This document shows, one piece after another, positions 62,663 to 64,000 of a stretch of 64,000 bases of DNA (positions within the stretch are counted from its first letter, which is position 1; every line of letters begins with the position of its first letter). A model generated the notes under the pieces. That model had not been told where the DNA came from. It did no database searches and saw only the letters and a program-made list of their open reading frames with translations. Made by a program: the position numbers and the translations under genes. Source of the DNA: Ardenticatenaceae bacterium (GTDB lineage Bacteria; Chloroflexota; Anaerolineae; Promineifilales; Promineifilaceae); contig JACKBN010000004.1 of assembly GCA_020634565.1 (NCBI GenBank), positions 434,001-498,000 on the forward strand. Direction: 5' to 3'.

Positions 62663-63685
62663 TTATAGAATTGAGGAACCGCTTGAAGCTCGGACAATTA
62701 ATGTTGGTGTGAGTAAGACGCTGGGATTTTCCGGCGCACGGCCGTTTACAATGTCAATCAGCATGGCACAGGTCTGGCGGCCAATGTCGTAGATGGGCTG
62801 GTGCAGGGTGGTGAGCGGCGGATTGCTGTAGGCGGAGGCGGGAATGTCGTCAAAACCAGCCACGGCGATGTCTATGCCCACGGTCAGGCCGTTTTGCTGC
62901 ATCTGGTTGATGGCGCCCATGGCCATGAGATCGTTGCCGCAAATAACGGCCGTTACTCGAGGTTGCACAGCCAGGAGATGCTCGGCGGCTTCCGCGCCGC
63001 TGCGCTGGGTCAAATCACCTTCAACGATCCATTCTGGCGCCACCGGTAAATTGTTGGCGGCCATCGTTTCATAGTAGCCTTGCAAGCGATACTGGCTAAA
63101 CATCAGCCCGGCAGGCGGCATGATGAAGCCAATCCGCTGATGCCCCAAATCTGCCAGATGCTGCACCAGCAGGCGCATACCAGCTACACCATCTTCATCC
63201 ACGTAGGGGTAATCGAAGGGCAGGTTGGTGCGACCGAACACCACAAAGGGAAAGTTTTGTTCGTGCAGATGCTGGATGCGGGAGTCGTTTTCGCGGGTGC
63301 GAATGACAATCAGGCCATCGACCCAGCCGCGTTGGGTAGCGCGGGCGTAGGCTTGTTTTTCCTGTTCGCTTTCCGGCGCATGGGTGGAGACCAACAGGTC
63401 GTATTCTTGCTCGGCGGCTTCGTTGCCGATACCGGCGATAAATTCACTAAAAAACGGATCAGAAAAGCGAGGGCCAAAAGTGGGCATGATGAAGCCCAGA
63501 GTGTCGGTGCGCTGTTTTTGCAGGCGACGTGCCAGGATATTGGGCTTGTAACCCAGGGAAGCGGCCGTTTCCTGAATGCGTTGGCGCGTTTCGGCAGCCA
63601 CATCATCGTAGCCTGCCAGGCCACGGGAAACGGTGGTAATCGAGATTCCTAGCTCGGAGGCAATGTCTTTGAGTGTTGCGGCCAT
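62663..63685 (-). CDS. LacI family transcription regulator
   Basis: A 340-residue repressor. Helix-turn-helix at 3-50 (ATLKDIASELGISITTVSRGL, then hinge YKPNILARRLQ), then a periplasmic-binding-like effector domain (TDTLGFIMPTFGPRFSDPFF, FPFVVFGRTN, DLGHQRIGFIMPP, TAVICGNDLMAMGAI). The start at 63685 follows GGAAAAGAG; the longer open frame to 63781 runs through its own operators and is rejected. It probably represses itself and the downstream sugar genes until the substrate is present. Confidence 0.94.
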   Translation of the reverse strand: MAATLKDIASELGISITTVSRGLAGYDDVAAETRQRIQETAASLGYKPNILARRLQKQRTDTLGFIMPTFGPRFSDPFFSEFIAGIGNEAAEQEYDLLVSTHAPESEQEKQAYARATQRGWVDGLIVIRTRENDSRIQHLHEQNFPFVVFGRTNLPFDYPYVDEDGVAGMRLLVQHLADLGHQRIGFIMPPAGLMFSQYRLQGYYETMAANNLPVAPEWIVEGDLTQRSGAEAAEHLLAVQPRVTAVICGNDLMAMGAINQMQQNGLTVGIDIAVAGFDDIPASAYSNPPLTTLHQPIYDIGRQTCAMLIDIVNGRAPENPSVLLTPTLIVRASSGSSIL

Positions 63686-63715
63686 CTCTTTTCCAGGGTT
63701 TTTGAAGGACAAAGT

Positions 63716-63762
63716 ATCCAAAACGTTTTGGATGATAAAAAGTTTATTCCAAAACGTTTTGG
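63716..63762. promoter_or_regulatory. Two LacI-type operators upstream of the lacI-like gene
   Basis: ATCCAAAACGTTTTGGAT at 63716-63733 is an 18-base perfect palindrome with the central CG expected of LacI/GalR sites. CCAAAACGTTTTGG repeats at 63749-63762. Centres are 31 bases apart, about three helical turns, so two dimers could bind on one face. They lie 31-77 bases before the regulator start. Confidence 0.8.
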
Positions 63763-63905
63763 GTGTCAACAAACTGCCCAATAAAAGTTGATAGTTTTTG
63801 GTTATAGTTGATAGGTCAACGAATTTGGATTGGGCGTGGCGGGGGGATTGAGGCGGTAAAAACGGCCGTAATCATCTGTGGGCTTACACAACTGCCGGAA
63901 AGACT

Positions 63906-63953
63906 GGGCCAATTTATGCACAAAGCCGAATGGCTGTGTGCATAAATTGGCCC
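63906..63953. terminator. 17-bp inverted repeat near the window end
   Basis: GGGCCAATTTATGCACA (63906-63922) and its exact complement (63937-63953) flank a 14-base loop; flanking GACT/AATC extends the stem imperfectly. It resembles 29363-29418 in its ATTGG-CCA wording. The rest of 63782-64000 has one ACGGCCGT copy (63862-63869) and no supported gene. Confidence 0.6.
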
Positions 63954-64000
63954 AATCAGCGTGGGTTCTGACTTTATTTGTTGAGGGAATCAATCAGGGC

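Larger units (their letters stand above)
1..64000. repeat. Genome-wide palindrome ACGGCCGT (HIP1-like), about 110 copies
   Basis: Counted by eye, the octamer occurs about 110 times, and close to half of these extend to AACGGCCGTT. Intergenic examples: 1005-1012, 17096-17103, 28102-28109, 31117-31124, 48347-48354, 63862-63869. Most copies lie inside genes of every kind. None is in the IS element or in coxA. Near-misses (GGCCGA, GGCCGC endings) are also common. Confidence 0.9.

Noticed and set aside
63802..63993. 63-codon minus-strand frame near the window end
   Set aside because: It runs through the long inverted repeat and has no ribosome site.
1..64000. ACGGCCGT as a DNA uptake sequence
   Set aside because: Uptake words are not palindromic and often pair up as terminators; here single copies sit mostly inside genes. 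Not excluded, but HIP1-like behaviour fits better.
1..64000. tRNA and rRNA genes
   Set aside because: I looked for GGTTCRAAYCC-type loops with paired acceptor stems and for rRNA landmarks and found none that hold up.

Overview
The window looks like a chromosomal segment from a Chloroflexota bacterium, most likely an Anaerolineae or Ardenticatenia-type filament. No 16S or marker tree is possible here. The call rests on gene content: a ba3-type oxidase with a tiny subunit IIa, a UPF0182 giant membrane protein, a NACHT protein with GDK-rich linker, ELWxxDGT repeats, a secreted protein ending in a YLP-type tail, and EVTRVV-rich lipoprotein linkers. No rRNA, tRNA or CRISPR array was found.

Layout. 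1-14.5 kb (+): a nonribosomal peptide cluster. It holds the 3' end of one assembly line (T-TE), an MbtH helper, a second line (A-T-C-A-T-C-A-T followed by C-A-T-TE) and its phosphopantetheinyl transferase. The second line should make a four-residue peptide; its residue codes read roughly Asn-like, Thr, Tyr-like and unknown, and its thioesterase carries Cys in place of Ser. 14.5-15.6 kb: a decayed HEAT-repeat gene running into a HepT-like remnant. 15.7-26.8 kb: a dihydropyrimidinase, a TSUP exporter and an ion-homeostasis block on the minus strand (SLC13-type carrier, Ca2+/Na+ exchanger, full Mrp antiporter with subunits A and B fused). 26.8-27.2 kb: a candidate ~220-nt structured RNA and an attenuator-like leader in front of mrpA. 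27.3-31.0 kb: YceI protein, ATP-grasp ligase, CRP/FNR regulator and DUF3307 protein. 31.3-39.4 kb (+): an aerobic respiration locus (Rrf2 regulator, two SCO copper chaperones, CoxIIa, CoxB, CtaB, CoxA, lipoprotein cytochrome c, and an unusual cytochrome b / 4Fe-4S / FlpD fusion). 39.5-48.2 kb (-): NACHT-FGE conflict-type ATPase, Nudix, DUF1638, homocysteine methyltransferase, DinB, UPF0182. 48.5-56 kb: flavin-split-barrel protein, ELWxxDGT repeat protein interrupted at its 5' end by an IS4-family element, AbrB protein, hydrolase, zinc-ribbon membrane protein. 56-63.7 kb (-): a LacI-controlled sugar locus (binding protein, two permeases, GH13 phosphorylase, GT4).

The most striking global signal is a short palindrome, ACGGCCGT (often AACGGCCGTT). 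A hand count gives about 110 copies in 64 kb, where about one is expected by chance. It lies in all reading frames, on genes of unrelated function and between genes, but is absent from the IS element and from coxA. It behaves like the HIP1 octamer of cyanobacteria. Several other dispersed repeat families occur between genes, and one of them has entered an adenylation domain in frame.
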